Shown one piece after another: positions 5,923 through 13,030 of a stretch of DNA of 14,162 bases (positions are counted from its first letter, which is position 1; each line of letters begins with the position of its first letter). The stretch covers positions 1-14,162 of the forward strand of contig RFOC01000033.1 in NCBI GenBank assembly GCA_009926815.1. Direction: 5' to 3'. The notes under the pieces are model-generated. The model was not told the origin of the DNA. It saw only the letters and a list, made by a program, of their open reading frames with translations, and did no database searches. A program made the translations under genes and the position numbers. The stretch comes from Planctomycetota bacterium (GTDB lineage: Bacteria; Planctomycetota; Phycisphaerae; Phycisphaerales; SM1A02).

Positions 5923-7710
5923 TCAGGCGTGCAGCGCCACGAACCTCGTGTCCGCCGCGGGCTGATGCCGGGCCAGTCCACGGAGCGCGTCCATGGCCGG
6001 GGCCAGTTCGCGGATGGGGATGCCGCCGTGCAGGGAACCCGGCGCGGGCAGTTCGCAGCCGCCTTCCGCGGCGCGGGCGAACGCCGAGGCGGCCGTGGCC
6101 GCGTCGTGGCGCATGGCGGCCGCCAGGCCCAGCGCCCACCAGGCGTCGGCCAGATCGGGTTCGATCTCCACCGCCAGGCGGAGGGATCGAACGGCCTCGC
6201 TCGGATTCCGCTCGCCAGCCAGGAAGGCGATGCCCAGATTGAAGTGCACCTCGGCGCGGCGCGGATGCGCCTGTCGAAGCTGCCGGAGGCAGGCGAGCGC
6301 ATCCTGGTGTCCCGGTGCACCCAGTCCCAGGCACGCCACCGCCTGGTTCATCAGTGCGGCGTCGCGCAACGCGCCGGGGGAGGTGACCTCGCGGAACGCG
6401 TCCCGCGCACCGCCCCACGCCCGCGACTTCAGCAGTCGCAGGCCACGCTCGAACGCCATGTCCATGGCCACGGGCTCCCGGCGGGCATCGTCGGCCGGAT
6501 CCGGCGCTCGCGCAGCGTCCTGCACCGGCGCCACCGGCATCGTCGCGGCATGACGAGCAGCCACCCGCGCGGGCAGGGAGGCGGGCGCCGACGCGTCCTT
6601 GCCCTGCGGCGGAAAGAGCTGCTCCGCCAGGTGGATCACGTCCTCGGGCAGGTCCAGCTGCACCACGCGGAGCCGCCCGGACTTGAGTCGGGCCACGCAG
6701 GGATGGCGGCGGCCATCGCCGGATCCGCCCCCGATCCGGTCGGCCATCGTGGTCAGCGTCAGCACGCGGCCCTCGCCGCAGGACCGGAACCAGCGGTGGC
6801 CCTCGGGCGCCGCGTCCTGGCCCCGCACCAGCCGCTGCACCGGACGGTCGGCCAGTCGGGACAGATGGGTCATGGCCTCGTGGAAGTCCGCCCAGCCGGC
6901 CATCACGCCACCCTCCCGTTCGCCGGCCTGCACGCGCTCCTCGCGCGGATGGAGTCGACCGAAGGCCAGGTCACGCAGGGCGGGCTCGCTCGACTGCAGC
7001 TGGTTCCAGTCGGCCAGGGCGGCAAGCCGCGCAGGGCGAGGCACCGATCCGTGGGCCAGCAGGGTTCCGTCGCTGAGCAGCGCCGCCACGGGCACGTGTG
7101 GCATCACCTGCGAGAGCGCATCCATCCATCGACGGTGCATCGCCGCATGCTCATCTCGGATGGGCATTCGGCCGGCGTGCGGGGCCTCGGGAAGCGCGGC
7201 ATCCGGATCGGCCGAGGCGAGCCACTCGCGGTCGCCCTTCAGCAGCAGCGTCCGGTCCGGCGAGGCGTTGAACCGCTCCAGCACCATGGCCGCCGTGGCC
7301 GCATCGCCCGAGACGCCGCCGCACCAGTCACCCAGCAGGGCCACGAAGGCGGCGCCCTCGGCACCATCCGCCTCGTCCACGAAGGCGAGCGCCGTCGCCA
7401 GCGCCAGCGCATCGCCGCGAAGGTCGCCCAGGATCCAGAGCGGTCGATCCTCGGGAAGCTTCGTGCCGGCGGTCACGGCTCCGGCGGTCAGGCCCAGCGA
7501 CGAGCCCATCCTTCCAGCGGCCGTGCCCAGGATCCGCGCGGCACCATCGGCGGCATCGGCGGCTCGCCGCAGCGCGATCGAGGGATCGCCGAAGGTGGCC
7601 AGCATGCGCCGGACCCGGGTCATCACGGCGCTGGCCCGTGGTCCCGAGAGGTCGACCAGGGCCGGTGGCCCGGGGGGCGGCGGCGCGGTGATCTGCGATC
7701 CGTGCATCAC
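5923..7710 (-). CDS. Degenerate PPP-type metallophosphatase domain with C-terminal TPRs
   Basis: A 595-residue soluble protein. Residues about 90-355 follow the order of PPP-family phosphatase motifs, but altered: GDLRGD at 95-100 for GDxHG, LGDWCGG at 126-132 for GDxVDRG, LLLKGDRE at 155-162 for GNHE, LLAHG at 217-221 (histidine kept), and VRGQ at 295-298 for RGH, then LTLTTMAD at 317-324 where PPP enzymes have the FSAPNY region. Metal ligands Asp96, Asp128 and His220 remain, but three are Arg98, Asp160 and Gln298, and the catalytic His of GNHE is Arg161. A Pro/Ala linker (about 367-413) leads to roughly four TPR-like helical pairs at 416-551, including AEVHFNLGIAFLAG and ADAWWALGLAAA. It is probably a binding or scaffold protein rather than an active phosphatase. 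The GTG at 7710 is chosen because TAGGAT lies 7 nt upstream; the ATG at 7707 is the alternative. Confidence 0.8.
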   Translation of the reverse strand: MMHGSQITAPPPPGPPALVDLSGPRASAVMTRVRRMLATFGDPSIALRRAADAADGAARILGTAAGRMGSSLGLTAGAVTAGTKLPEDRPLWILGDLRGDALALATALAFVDEADGAEGAAFVALLGDWCGGVSGDAATAAMVLERFNASPDRTLLLKGDREWLASADPDAALPEAPHAGRMPIRDEHAAMHRRWMDALSQVMPHVPVAALLSDGTLLAHGSVPRPARLAALADWNQLQSSEPALRDLAFGRLHPREERVQAGEREGGVMAGWADFHEAMTHLSRLADRPVQRLVRGQDAAPEGHRWFRSCGEGRVLTLTTMADRIGGGSGDGRRHPCVARLKSGRLRVVQLDLPEDVIHLAEQLFPPQGKDASAPASLPARVAARHAATMPVAPVQDAARAPDPADDARREPVAMDMAFERGLRLLKSRAWGGARDAFREVTSPGALRDAALMNQAVACLGLGAPGHQDALACLRQLRQAHPRRAEVHFNLGIAFLAGERNPSEAVRSLRLAVEIEPDLADAWWALGLAAAMRHDAATAASAFARAAEGGCELPAPGSLHGGIPIRELAPAMDALRGLARHQPAADTRFVALHA

Positions 7711-7717
7711 GCGGTTG

Positions 7718-7723
7718 ATCCTA
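7718..7723 (-). promoter_or_regulatory. Putative -10 box, leaderless type, for gene 5923-7710
   Basis: TAGGAT on the minus strand, 7 nt before a GTG and 10 nt before an ATG, with no Shine-Dalgarno. The 7-nt spacing seen at aroDE and aroC favours the GTG as the start. Confidence 0.5.
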
Positions 7724-7765
7724 ACTCAGGGAATCCATGCCCAAACGCCCGGCGAAAGGCCTCGC

Positions 7766-8362
7766 ATGCCCCAGCTGCTCCATCGACTCGTGCTCGCCGC
7801 CGCCACCAGCCTGGCCGCCGTCACCGGCTTCGCCTGCGCCCAGTCCGCCCCCCAGACTCCCGAACTCGCCCAGAAGTGGAAGGACCGCTCCATGCACTCG
7901 ATCCAGATGAAGACGCTCGATGGCCAGCCCGCCAACCTCGCCGACTACAAGGGCAAGGTGGTCCTGCTGGTGAACGTGGCCAGTCGCTGCGGCTTCACCC
8001 CGCAGTACGCGGACCTGGAGGCGCTCTTCCAGAAGTATCGCGAGCGTGGGCTGGTGGTCCTGGGCGTGCCCTGCAACGACTTCGGCGGGCAGGAACCCGG
8101 CTCCGCCTCCGAGATCCGCGACTTCTGCTCCACGAAGTACAAGGTCACCTTCCCCATGCTGGAGAAGGTCCAGGTCAAGGCGGGCAGCGGTCAGAGCGAG
8201 CTCTACGAGTTCCTCGGGACGCGCACCGGCAAGCTGCCGGGATGGAACTTCAGCAAGTACCTGGTGGGCAAGGACGGCCAGCCGGTGGCCATGTACGCCA
8301 GCAGCGTGAAGCCCGGCGATGCCGCGCTGGCTCAGGCGATCGAGCAGGCGCTGGCTCGCTGA
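7766..8362 (+). CDS. Exported glutathione peroxidase family protein (Cys type)
   Basis: A 198-residue thiol peroxidase that reduces hydroperoxides. The N-terminus (residues 1-25) is a Sec signal peptide: a basic start, a hydrophobic core, and an A-C-A end, so the mature protein probably begins at Q26 in the periplasm. The fold's hallmarks are ASRCGFTPQY with peroxidatic Cys75 (a TGC codon, not selenocysteine), CNDFGGQEPGS with Gln109, and WNFSKYLV with Trp160-Asn161. Cys121, 46 residues after Cys75, fits the resolving cysteine of 2-Cys, thioredoxin-dependent members, so the electron donor is more likely a thioredoxin-like protein than glutathione. The start has AAAGG 6 nt upstream. It diverges from the phosphatase-like gene across 55 bp. 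Confidence 0.92.
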   Translation: MPQLLHRLVLAAATSLAAVTGFACAQSAPQTPELAQKWKDRSMHSIQMKTLDGQPANLADYKGKVVLLVNVASRCGFTPQYADLEALFQKYRERGLVVLGVPCNDFGGQEPGSASEIRDFCSTKYKVTFPMLEKVQVKAGSGQSELYEFLGTRTGKLPGWNFSKYLVGKDGQPVAMYASSVKPGDAALAQAIEQALAR

Positions 8363-8368
8363 ATCCGC

Positions 8369-9544
8369 TCACGCGCCCGAGAGCGTCCGCTCCAGGTGCT
8401 CGGCGGTGCTTCGCCGAAGCGGCTCCATGAGCGACACGGCCGCGGCGGCCACCATCATGGCGGCGGCCATCCAGGCGGGCACGGCGTTCGTCAGCAGCGC
8501 GATGGAGGCGAGCGCGGCCACGGACTGCGAGCTGTCCGCCAGGGGCAGGCAGACCCGGAGCGACTTCGTCCAGCCCAGCCTTCCCCAGAGCATCAGGCCG
8601 AAGGTGGCGCCCAGCCATCGCAGATCCTCGATGGCCACCAGGGTCCACAGGGTCATCCAGCCGCGCCAGTCCGCGGCCAGATCCAGTCGGGTGCAGGCGA
8701 TGGCCACGATGCCCGCCAGGGCCACGCGAGCCAGTCGACGAAGCGCCGGGGCTGGCGCCCAGGCCAGGCCCCACGCGACCAGCATGCCCGCCCACGGCAT
8801 GAGCCACGCCGGCTCGTTGCAGATGCCCGCCACCGCGCCGGCCATCGCCAGCACCATCGCGACCATGCCCGCCACCGCGCATGCCACCTCCACGCCACCA
8901 GCCAGCGGACCGGCCAGTTGCGCGGTGATCCAGCGATCGCGGATGCGTGGAGGTGCGCCACCCACGCACGCGATCGCCGCGGCGATGACCCACCAGGGTT
9001 GCGGCGAGATGGAGCCGTGGAGCGAAAGGGCCGTCAGCAGTCCCGCCACCGGCAGCGCGGCACTCCACACGCCGACCGCCGGCGCCCCGCCTCGCCACCA
9101 GGCCACCCGGCCCAGCAGGGGTGAGGCGCCGATCAGGACGAAGGTGGCGAGCAGGGAGACCAGCCACATCGCCGGGAAGTCGAATGTTTCCCTCGCGTTC
9201 CGCAGTCGTTCGCGCGTGGCCATGACCTCGGCCTCCAGGCGAGTCTCGTCCGCCGGATCCAGCGATGCCGCCCGCGAGCCCGAGGCCGCACGCGCCACCT
9301 CGAGCGTGCGCTCCGCCAGCGAGGCCTCGCTCCGCTCGGTCACCGCGCCCTGGAAGAGCCAGGCCTGCGTCAGAGGCGCGATCCGGCCCAGGCCCGAGGA
9401 TCCCAGGGTCACGCCGGCGACCACGCCACTCAGGATCCACGCATGACGCATGCGAAGCGACCGCAGGGCCGCCCCGAGCAGCCACGCCAGAAGCATGGCC
9501 GCCAGGCATCCGGTCAGGCAGGGGATGGGAGAGACCTCCGTCAT
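8369..9544 (-). CDS. Multi-pass membrane protein of unknown function
   Basis: A 391-residue integral membrane protein with about nine or ten hydrophobic segments: two near the N-terminus (about 9-28 and 35-53), then an acidic/basic helical stretch at 69-122 that looks soluble and coiled, then segments from about 125 to the end (for example 125-145, 156-174, 184-196, 215-241, 247-263, 272-285, 297-321, 340-373). I do not recognise the family. The AWILSGVVAGVTLGSSGLG segment at 35-53 faintly recalls cation/proton antiporters, but no ion-binding motif is evident. The ATG at 9544 is chosen because the hydrophobic pattern starts there and a TACTGT box lies 8 nt upstream; the frame open further upstream only shadows the plus-strand gene. 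It converges on the peroxidase gene with a 6-nt gap between stops. Confidence 0.78.
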   Translation of the reverse strand: MTEVSPIPCLTGCLAAMLLAWLLGAALRSLRMRHAWILSGVVAGVTLGSSGLGRIAPLTQAWLFQGAVTERSEASLAERTLEVARAASGSRAASLDPADETRLEAEVMATRERLRNARETFDFPAMWLVSLLATFVLIGASPLLGRVAWWRGGAPAVGVWSAALPVAGLLTALSLHGSISPQPWWVIAAAIACVGGAPPRIRDRWITAQLAGPLAGGVEVACAVAGMVAMVLAMAGAVAGICNEPAWLMPWAGMLVAWGLAWAPAPALRRLARVALAGIVAIACTRLDLAADWRGWMTLWTLVAIEDLRWLGATFGLMLWGRLGWTKSLRVCLPLADSSQSVAALASIALLTNAVPAWMAAAMMVAAAAVSLMEPLRRSTAEHLERTLSGA

Positions 9545-9551
9545 GAGGGCG

Positions 9552-9558
9552 TACAGTA
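9552..9558. promoter_or_regulatory. Near-palindromic shared -10 region (TACAGTA)
   Basis: Read forward it gives TACAGT (9552-9557) for the gene at 9620; read backward it gives TACTGT (9558-9553) for the gene starting at 9544, with 8 nt to that ATG. The reverse transcript would be leaderless, the forward one would carry a leader of about 55 nt. Confidence 0.45.
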
Positions 9559-9609
9559 GGGGGTTCCGGAACTCGGGTGCACGCGTCACCCGTCCGGCGG
9601 GTTCAAACC

Positions 9610-9614
9610 GGAGG
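9610..9614 (+). promoter_or_regulatory. Shine-Dalgarno of the dockerin-protein gene
   Basis: GGAGG 5 nt before the ATG at 9620. It marks this gene as conventionally initiated, unlike the divergent gene at 9544. Confidence 0.75.
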
Positions 9615-9619
9615 CCTTC

Positions 9620-11641
9620 ATGACCCTGTCCCGATCCGTGCTCATCCCCCTCGCCCTGACCCTGCTGGGGGCCTCGCCCGTCGATCCACCGGTGCGCCGC
9701 GTCCCGGATGCCGCGGCGTGGCGGCAGACGCTGGATCTGGTGCCCACCAAGGCCATCAGCCTGGTGGCCATGCCGAATCCCAAGTTGGCCGCGGATGACC
9801 TGGCCGAGTGTCTGGCCAGCCTGGGGGAGGGCGAGGCGGCGCTGCCCATGCGTCCGATCGATCTCTTCAAGAGCCGGCTGGGCCTGGGTGGCGGCATCGA
9901 CGAGTCCGGCGCGTTCGTGATGTGGTTCCAGATGCAGGAGAGCAAGCCCGTGCCGGCCATGCTGGTTCCGGTCACGGATGCGCAGGTGTTCCTGCAGGCC
10001 AACTTCGAGAAGGTCGAGACGCCCGAGGGCGTCGTGCATCGTCATCCCGAACTGGGTTCGCTCCATGCGCGGACGCTCGATCGACGGGTGCTGCTGTCGA
10101 CCGATCGACGGCTGGTCGATGCCTACGCCATCTCCGCCGGCATGTCGGCATGGCTGCAGTCGCACCTGGGGGAGCGAGGCTTCGGCGTGCTCACCGGTGG
10201 AGATCTGGGTGCATGGGCGGGACCCGAGGCCACGGCCGATGCCCGACGTCAGGGCGCCGCCATGCGAAGCGCCGGCGCCTCGGGGCAGGCCCGCGATCAG
10301 CGGCTGGGGCGTCCGCCCTCGCGTTCGCGACGTGCGGCCGCGGGCGGAGCGACGGTCGGCGAGGAACTTCGTGGCGACATCGACGGGAGCGGCGAGGTGG
10401 ACTCCGGCGACATGGGCGCGCTGCTGGTCGACATGGGCAAGAAGGGTGGTCGGGCCGATCTGGATGGGGACGGCACGGTCACCCAGGAGGACGTGAAGCA
10501 GATGCAGCAGATCCTGGAGCGGGGTCCCGCCGCCGCTCCGCCCGCCGCCGAGCCCACACCCGCCGGAAGCGCGCCGGACGCCGTGGATGCCGTGGAGCCC
10601 GCGGATCCGGCCGATGGACTTCTCGATGGCGTGCTCGGCGTGGATTTCGATCCGCTGGGCGTCTCGTCCCGAAGCTTCGCCATCATGGATCCGGCCAAGC
10701 CGCTCGGCCGCGCGACGCGTGGCGGGCCGGCGGGAGACGCGGTCGGACTGTCGCACCTTCCCGCGGGTCCCGTGGTGCTGGCGGCCTCCATCGACCCGGG
10801 TGGCATCGGAGGCGTGGAGGCCGTGGAGGAGCTTCGGCCCTTGGCGCCGCAGGCGCCCGGCATGCCGGAGTGGATCATGGCGAATCGGGCACTCATCAGC
10901 CGCGTGGAGTTCGCCATCTATCCCAGCAAGCTCGGCGTGGTGGGTGGAGGACTGCTGAACGAGGCCTGCCTGTGGCTGGGAACCCAGGATCCCGCCAAGG
11001 CGCGCGAGCTGCTGAAGTCGTGGATGACCGGCCTCTCGGGCACCCGTGACGGCATGGAGACCCGGGTGGTGTGGGAGGATGACAAGACCACGAAGGACGG
11101 CGCCATCGCCGATGCCTGGAGCGTGGTGGAGCAGCCCGCGCCCGGCGGACGCGCGAGACCCAACCCCATGCGCCGCATGACGCAGACGCTGGTGTTCGGT
11201 CCGCGCGGGGCCACGGGCTTCGTCAAGACCTTCCCGGACGGCATGCTGGTCACCTTCAGCCAGCGTCCTGACGTGCTCAAGCGCTGCATCCAGACCATCG
11301 AGGGCGGCGCGTCGCTCGAGGGCAGTCCCGCCATCGCCGCGCTTCGGACCTGGCTGCTGCCACGGCCCGATGTCGAGGCCTACGTCGGCGTGGGTTCGTT
11401 GCTCGCGGTGGTCCGGCAGGCGGCGTCCAGCCTCCCGGGTGGAGGGCTGGAACTGCCCGATGCGCCGCCCACGCTCGAGCCGGTCGCCTTCGCCATGCAG
11501 GTGCAGGACGCTCGCGTGGAGACCGCCACCATGGTGCCCTCGGGTGTCATTGGCGTGATGGCGGAGCTCTACCGCATCCGAACCCGACCCTCGGAGGAGA
11601 CGGCTCCCGCCGTGGACGAGCAGGGCGCGCGCGAGCCGTGA
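9620..11641 (+). CDS. Exported protein with an internal dockerin-type calcium-binding pair
   Basis: A 673-residue protein with a short N-terminal signal sequence (LIPLALTLLGAS at 8-19). Residues about 36-200 and 375-660 are globular with repeated surface-protein features such as LDLVPTKAISLVAM and LPAGPVVLAAS, suggestive of planctomycete DUF3352-like proteins, though I cannot name the family. Between them lies an Arg/Ala-rich linker (about 205-248), then two EF-hand-like loops, DIDGSGEVDSGD at 253-264 and DLDGDGTVTQED at 280-291. Each has the spacing of a dockerin type I repeat, followed by a Pro/Ala linker at 303-330. Dockerins are usually C-terminal, so this placement is odd. The start has GGAGG 5 nt upstream. 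Its last codon overlaps the GTG of folP (GTGA), suggesting coupled translation. Function unknown; a surface or periplasmic role is inferred. Confidence 0.85.
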   Translation: MTLSRSVLIPLALTLLGASPVDPPVRRVPDAAAWRQTLDLVPTKAISLVAMPNPKLAADDLAECLASLGEGEAALPMRPIDLFKSRLGLGGGIDESGAFVMWFQMQESKPVPAMLVPVTDAQVFLQANFEKVETPEGVVHRHPELGSLHARTLDRRVLLSTDRRLVDAYAISAGMSAWLQSHLGERGFGVLTGGDLGAWAGPEATADARRQGAAMRSAGASGQARDQRLGRPPSRSRRAAAGGATVGEELRGDIDGSGEVDSGDMGALLVDMGKKGGRADLDGDGTVTQEDVKQMQQILERGPAAAPPAAEPTPAGSAPDAVDAVEPADPADGLLDGVLGVDFDPLGVSSRSFAIMDPAKPLGRATRGGPAGDAVGLSHLPAGPVVLAASIDPGGIGGVEAVEELRPLAPQAPGMPEWIMANRALISRVEFAIYPSKLGVVGGGLLNEACLWLGTQDPAKARELLKSWMTGLSGTRDGMETRVVWEDDKTTKDGAIADAWSVVEQPAPGGRARPNPMRRMTQTLVFGPRGATGFVKTFPDGMLVTFSQRPDVLKRCIQTIEGGASLEGSPAIAALRTWLLPRPDVEAYVGVGSLLAVVRQAASSLPGGGLELPDAPPTLEPVAFAMQVQDARVETATMVPSGVIGVMAELYRIRTRPSEETAPAVDEQGAREP

Positions 11642-12522
11642 ACGGGACCCGCGAGACGGTGCAGGCGCCCGCCGAGCGGATCGAGGCGCTTCTGGGCGAG
11701 CGATCGCGTGGCCCTCGCCTCATGGGCATCGTCAACTGCACGCCGGATTCCTTCCATGCCGGTGGACGCAGTCTGGATGTCGCGTCGGCCGTGGCTCACG
11801 CCCTGGACATGGTGCGGCAGGGAGCCGACCTGATCGACGTGGGGGGCGAGAGCACGCGACCGGGAGCGGAACGGATGCCTGCCCAGGAGCAGATCCGCCG
11901 CGTGGTTCCCGTCATTCGGGGCATCCGCGAACGCAGCGACGTGGCCATCAGCATCGACACCACGCTGGCGGAAGTGGCCGAGGCGGCGATGCGCTCGGGG
12001 GCCTGGATCGTGAACGACGTGAGCGCCGGCCTGGAGGATGCCCGGCTGATGCCCCTGGTGGCCCGTGCGGGTGCGGGGCTGGTGCTCATGCATCGTCGCG
12101 TCCCGCCGGGCGAGGATCGCTACAGCCACCAGTACCTGCAGCCGCCCGAGTACGCGGATGTGGTCAGGGACGTGTCCGCGTTCCTGGTCGAGCGACGCAT
12201 GGCGGCGGAGCAGGCCGGCGTCCCTCGTGCCCGCATGCTGGTCGATCCAGGCTTCGGGTTCGGCAAGAGCGTCGAGCAGAACTTCGCCATGCTCGCCCGA
12301 CTGGGGGAATTCGAGGCGATCGGGGTTCCGCTGCTGGTCGGCTTGAGCCGCAAGAGTTTCCTGGGTGCGGTCTCGGGCGCTGGCGATCCGGCGGATCGAC
12401 TGCCCGCCACGCTGGCGGCCGCGGTCCAGGCGATCGTCGGCGGAGCGGCGGTGCTGCGTGTCCACGATGTGGCGGAACACGCGCAGCTTCGGGCCGTGCT
12501 TGGGGCGCTGGGCAGGTGCTAG
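11638..12522 (+). CDS. folP: Dihydropteroate synthase
   Basis: A 294-residue cytosolic enzyme of folate synthesis that joins p-aminobenzoate to the hydroxymethyl-dihydropterin diphosphate; the target of sulfonamides in general. Signature 1 is MGIVNCTPDSFHAGG at 29-43, with Asn33, and signature 2 is GADLIDVGGESTRPGA at 62-77. SIDTT (Asp107), NDVSAG (127-132), DPGFGFGK (203-210), GLSRKSF with Lys239, and HDV at 276-278 complete the pterin and diphosphate sites. The loop after LMH (151-152) reads RRVPPGED, without the usual MQ-containing stretch, so it differs from the textbook pattern. The GTG start lies in a GTGA overlap with the preceding stop. p-Aminobenzoate derives from chorismate, so this gene is downstream of the aroC product, but the two are not adjacent. 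Confidence 0.95.
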   Translation: MNGTRETVQAPAERIEALLGERSRGPRLMGIVNCTPDSFHAGGRSLDVASAVAHALDMVRQGADLIDVGGESTRPGAERMPAQEQIRRVVPVIRGIRERSDVAISIDTTLAEVAEAAMRSGAWIVNDVSAGLEDARLMPLVARAGAGLVLMHRRVPPGEDRYSHQYLQPPEYADVVRDVSAFLVERRMAAEQAGVPRARMLVDPGFGFGKSVEQNFAMLARLGEFEAIGVPLLVGLSRKSFLGAVSGAGDPADRLPATLAAAVQAIVGGAAVLRVHDVAEHAQLRAVLGALGRC

Positions 12523-12525
12523 GAT
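12520..12525 (+). promoter_or_regulatory. Putative -10 box of trxA, overlapping the folP stop
   Basis: TAGGAT whose first three bases are the folP TAG stop. Initiation about 7 nt later would give a leader of roughly 50 nt. No good -35 is visible. Confidence 0.4.
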
Positions 12526-12536
12526 CCCGCTCCCGA

Positions 12537-12553
12537 AGGCGGGGGGTCCGCCT
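12537..12553 (+). other. Hairpin in the trxA leader
   Basis: AGGCGG, 5-nt loop, CCGCCT between folP and trxA. It could weaken read-through from folP or stabilise the trxA mRNA; no T tract follows. Confidence 0.3.
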
Positions 12554-12583
12554 GCGGCACATCCACCGAATCCCGAGGCACCC

Positions 12584-12910
12584 ATGGCCAGCCCCAGCAC
12601 GCTTGAGTTCACCGACGCCAACTTCGAGTCCGAGGTCCTGAAGAGCACCGTTCCGGTGCTGGTCGACTTCTGGGCCGAGTGGTGCATGCCATGCCGCGCG
12701 CTTGGACCGACCATCGATGCGCTGGCCACGGAGACCGCGGGCAAGGCCAAGGTGGGCAAGGTCAACGTGGATCACCACCAGAGCGTCGCCGTGAAGTACG
12801 GCATCCAGAGCATTCCCACCGTCATGCTGTTCAAGAACGGCCAGATGGTGAAGAAGTGGGTCGGCGTGGTGCAGAAGGGCACGCTGGCCGAGGCCCTGAC
12901 CACGGCCTGA
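12584..12910 (+). CDS. trxA: Thioredoxin with CMPC active site
   Basis: A 108-residue cytosolic disulfide reductase with no signal peptide. VLVDFWAEWC at 25-34 leads to the active site C34-M35-P36-C37, the buried Asp28 is present, and the cis-proline is P78 in SIPTVMLF. Length and layout match classical TrxA. The glycine of the usual WCGPC is replaced by methionine, which would be expected to shift redox potential or partner choice. GAGG lies 5 nt before the ATG. It follows folP with a 61-nt gap and probably its own promoter. It could supply electrons to 2-Cys peroxidases, though the peroxidase in this window is predicted to be exported. Confidence 0.94.
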   Translation: MASPSTLEFTDANFESEVLKSTVPVLVDFWAEWCMPCRALGPTIDALATETAGKAKVGKVNVDHHQSVAVKYGIQSIPTVMLFKNGQMVKKWVGVVQKGTLAEALTTA

Positions 12911-12927
12911 CCCGCCTTCCTTGGGGT

Positions 12928-12958
12928 CCCGCCGGCGGCCGGTGGGCATGCTGGCGGG
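12928..12958 (+). terminator. Possible terminator hairpin after trxA
   Basis: CCCGCCGGC, 13-nt loop, GCTGGCGGG, a 9-bp stem with one G-T pair, 17 nt after the trxA stop. It is GC-rich but lacks a T tract. Confidence 0.4.
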
Positions 12959-12973
12959 AAGGGGGGCTTCGGG

Positions 12974-12979
12974 TACACT
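12974..12979 (+). promoter_or_regulatory. Putative -10 box of tRNA-Ala
   Basis: TACACT, identical to the boxes before aroDE and the glycosyltransferase. A start about 7 nt on gives a tRNA 5' leader of about 44 nt. Confidence 0.5.
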
Positions 12980-13030
12980 CGTCGGCCCGCCGGATCACGG
13001 GATCCGGTGCACAACTCATGTCACTTCCCT

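Noticed and set aside
5923..7710. Active serine/threonine phosphatase
   Set aside because: Too many metal and catalytic residues are replaced for ordinary activity.
7988..7990. Selenocysteine in the glutathione peroxidase
   Set aside because: The codon is TGC, cysteine, not TGA.
5929..8430. 833-codon plus-strand open frame
   Set aside because: Arg/His/Gly-rich shadow of the phosphatase-like gene; no recognisable domain, and it overlaps the peroxidase gene out of frame.
9545..10756. Minus-strand open frame continuing upstream of the membrane protein
   Set aside because: It is antisense to the dockerin gene, lacks hydrophobic segments and looks like compositional read-through in GC-rich DNA.
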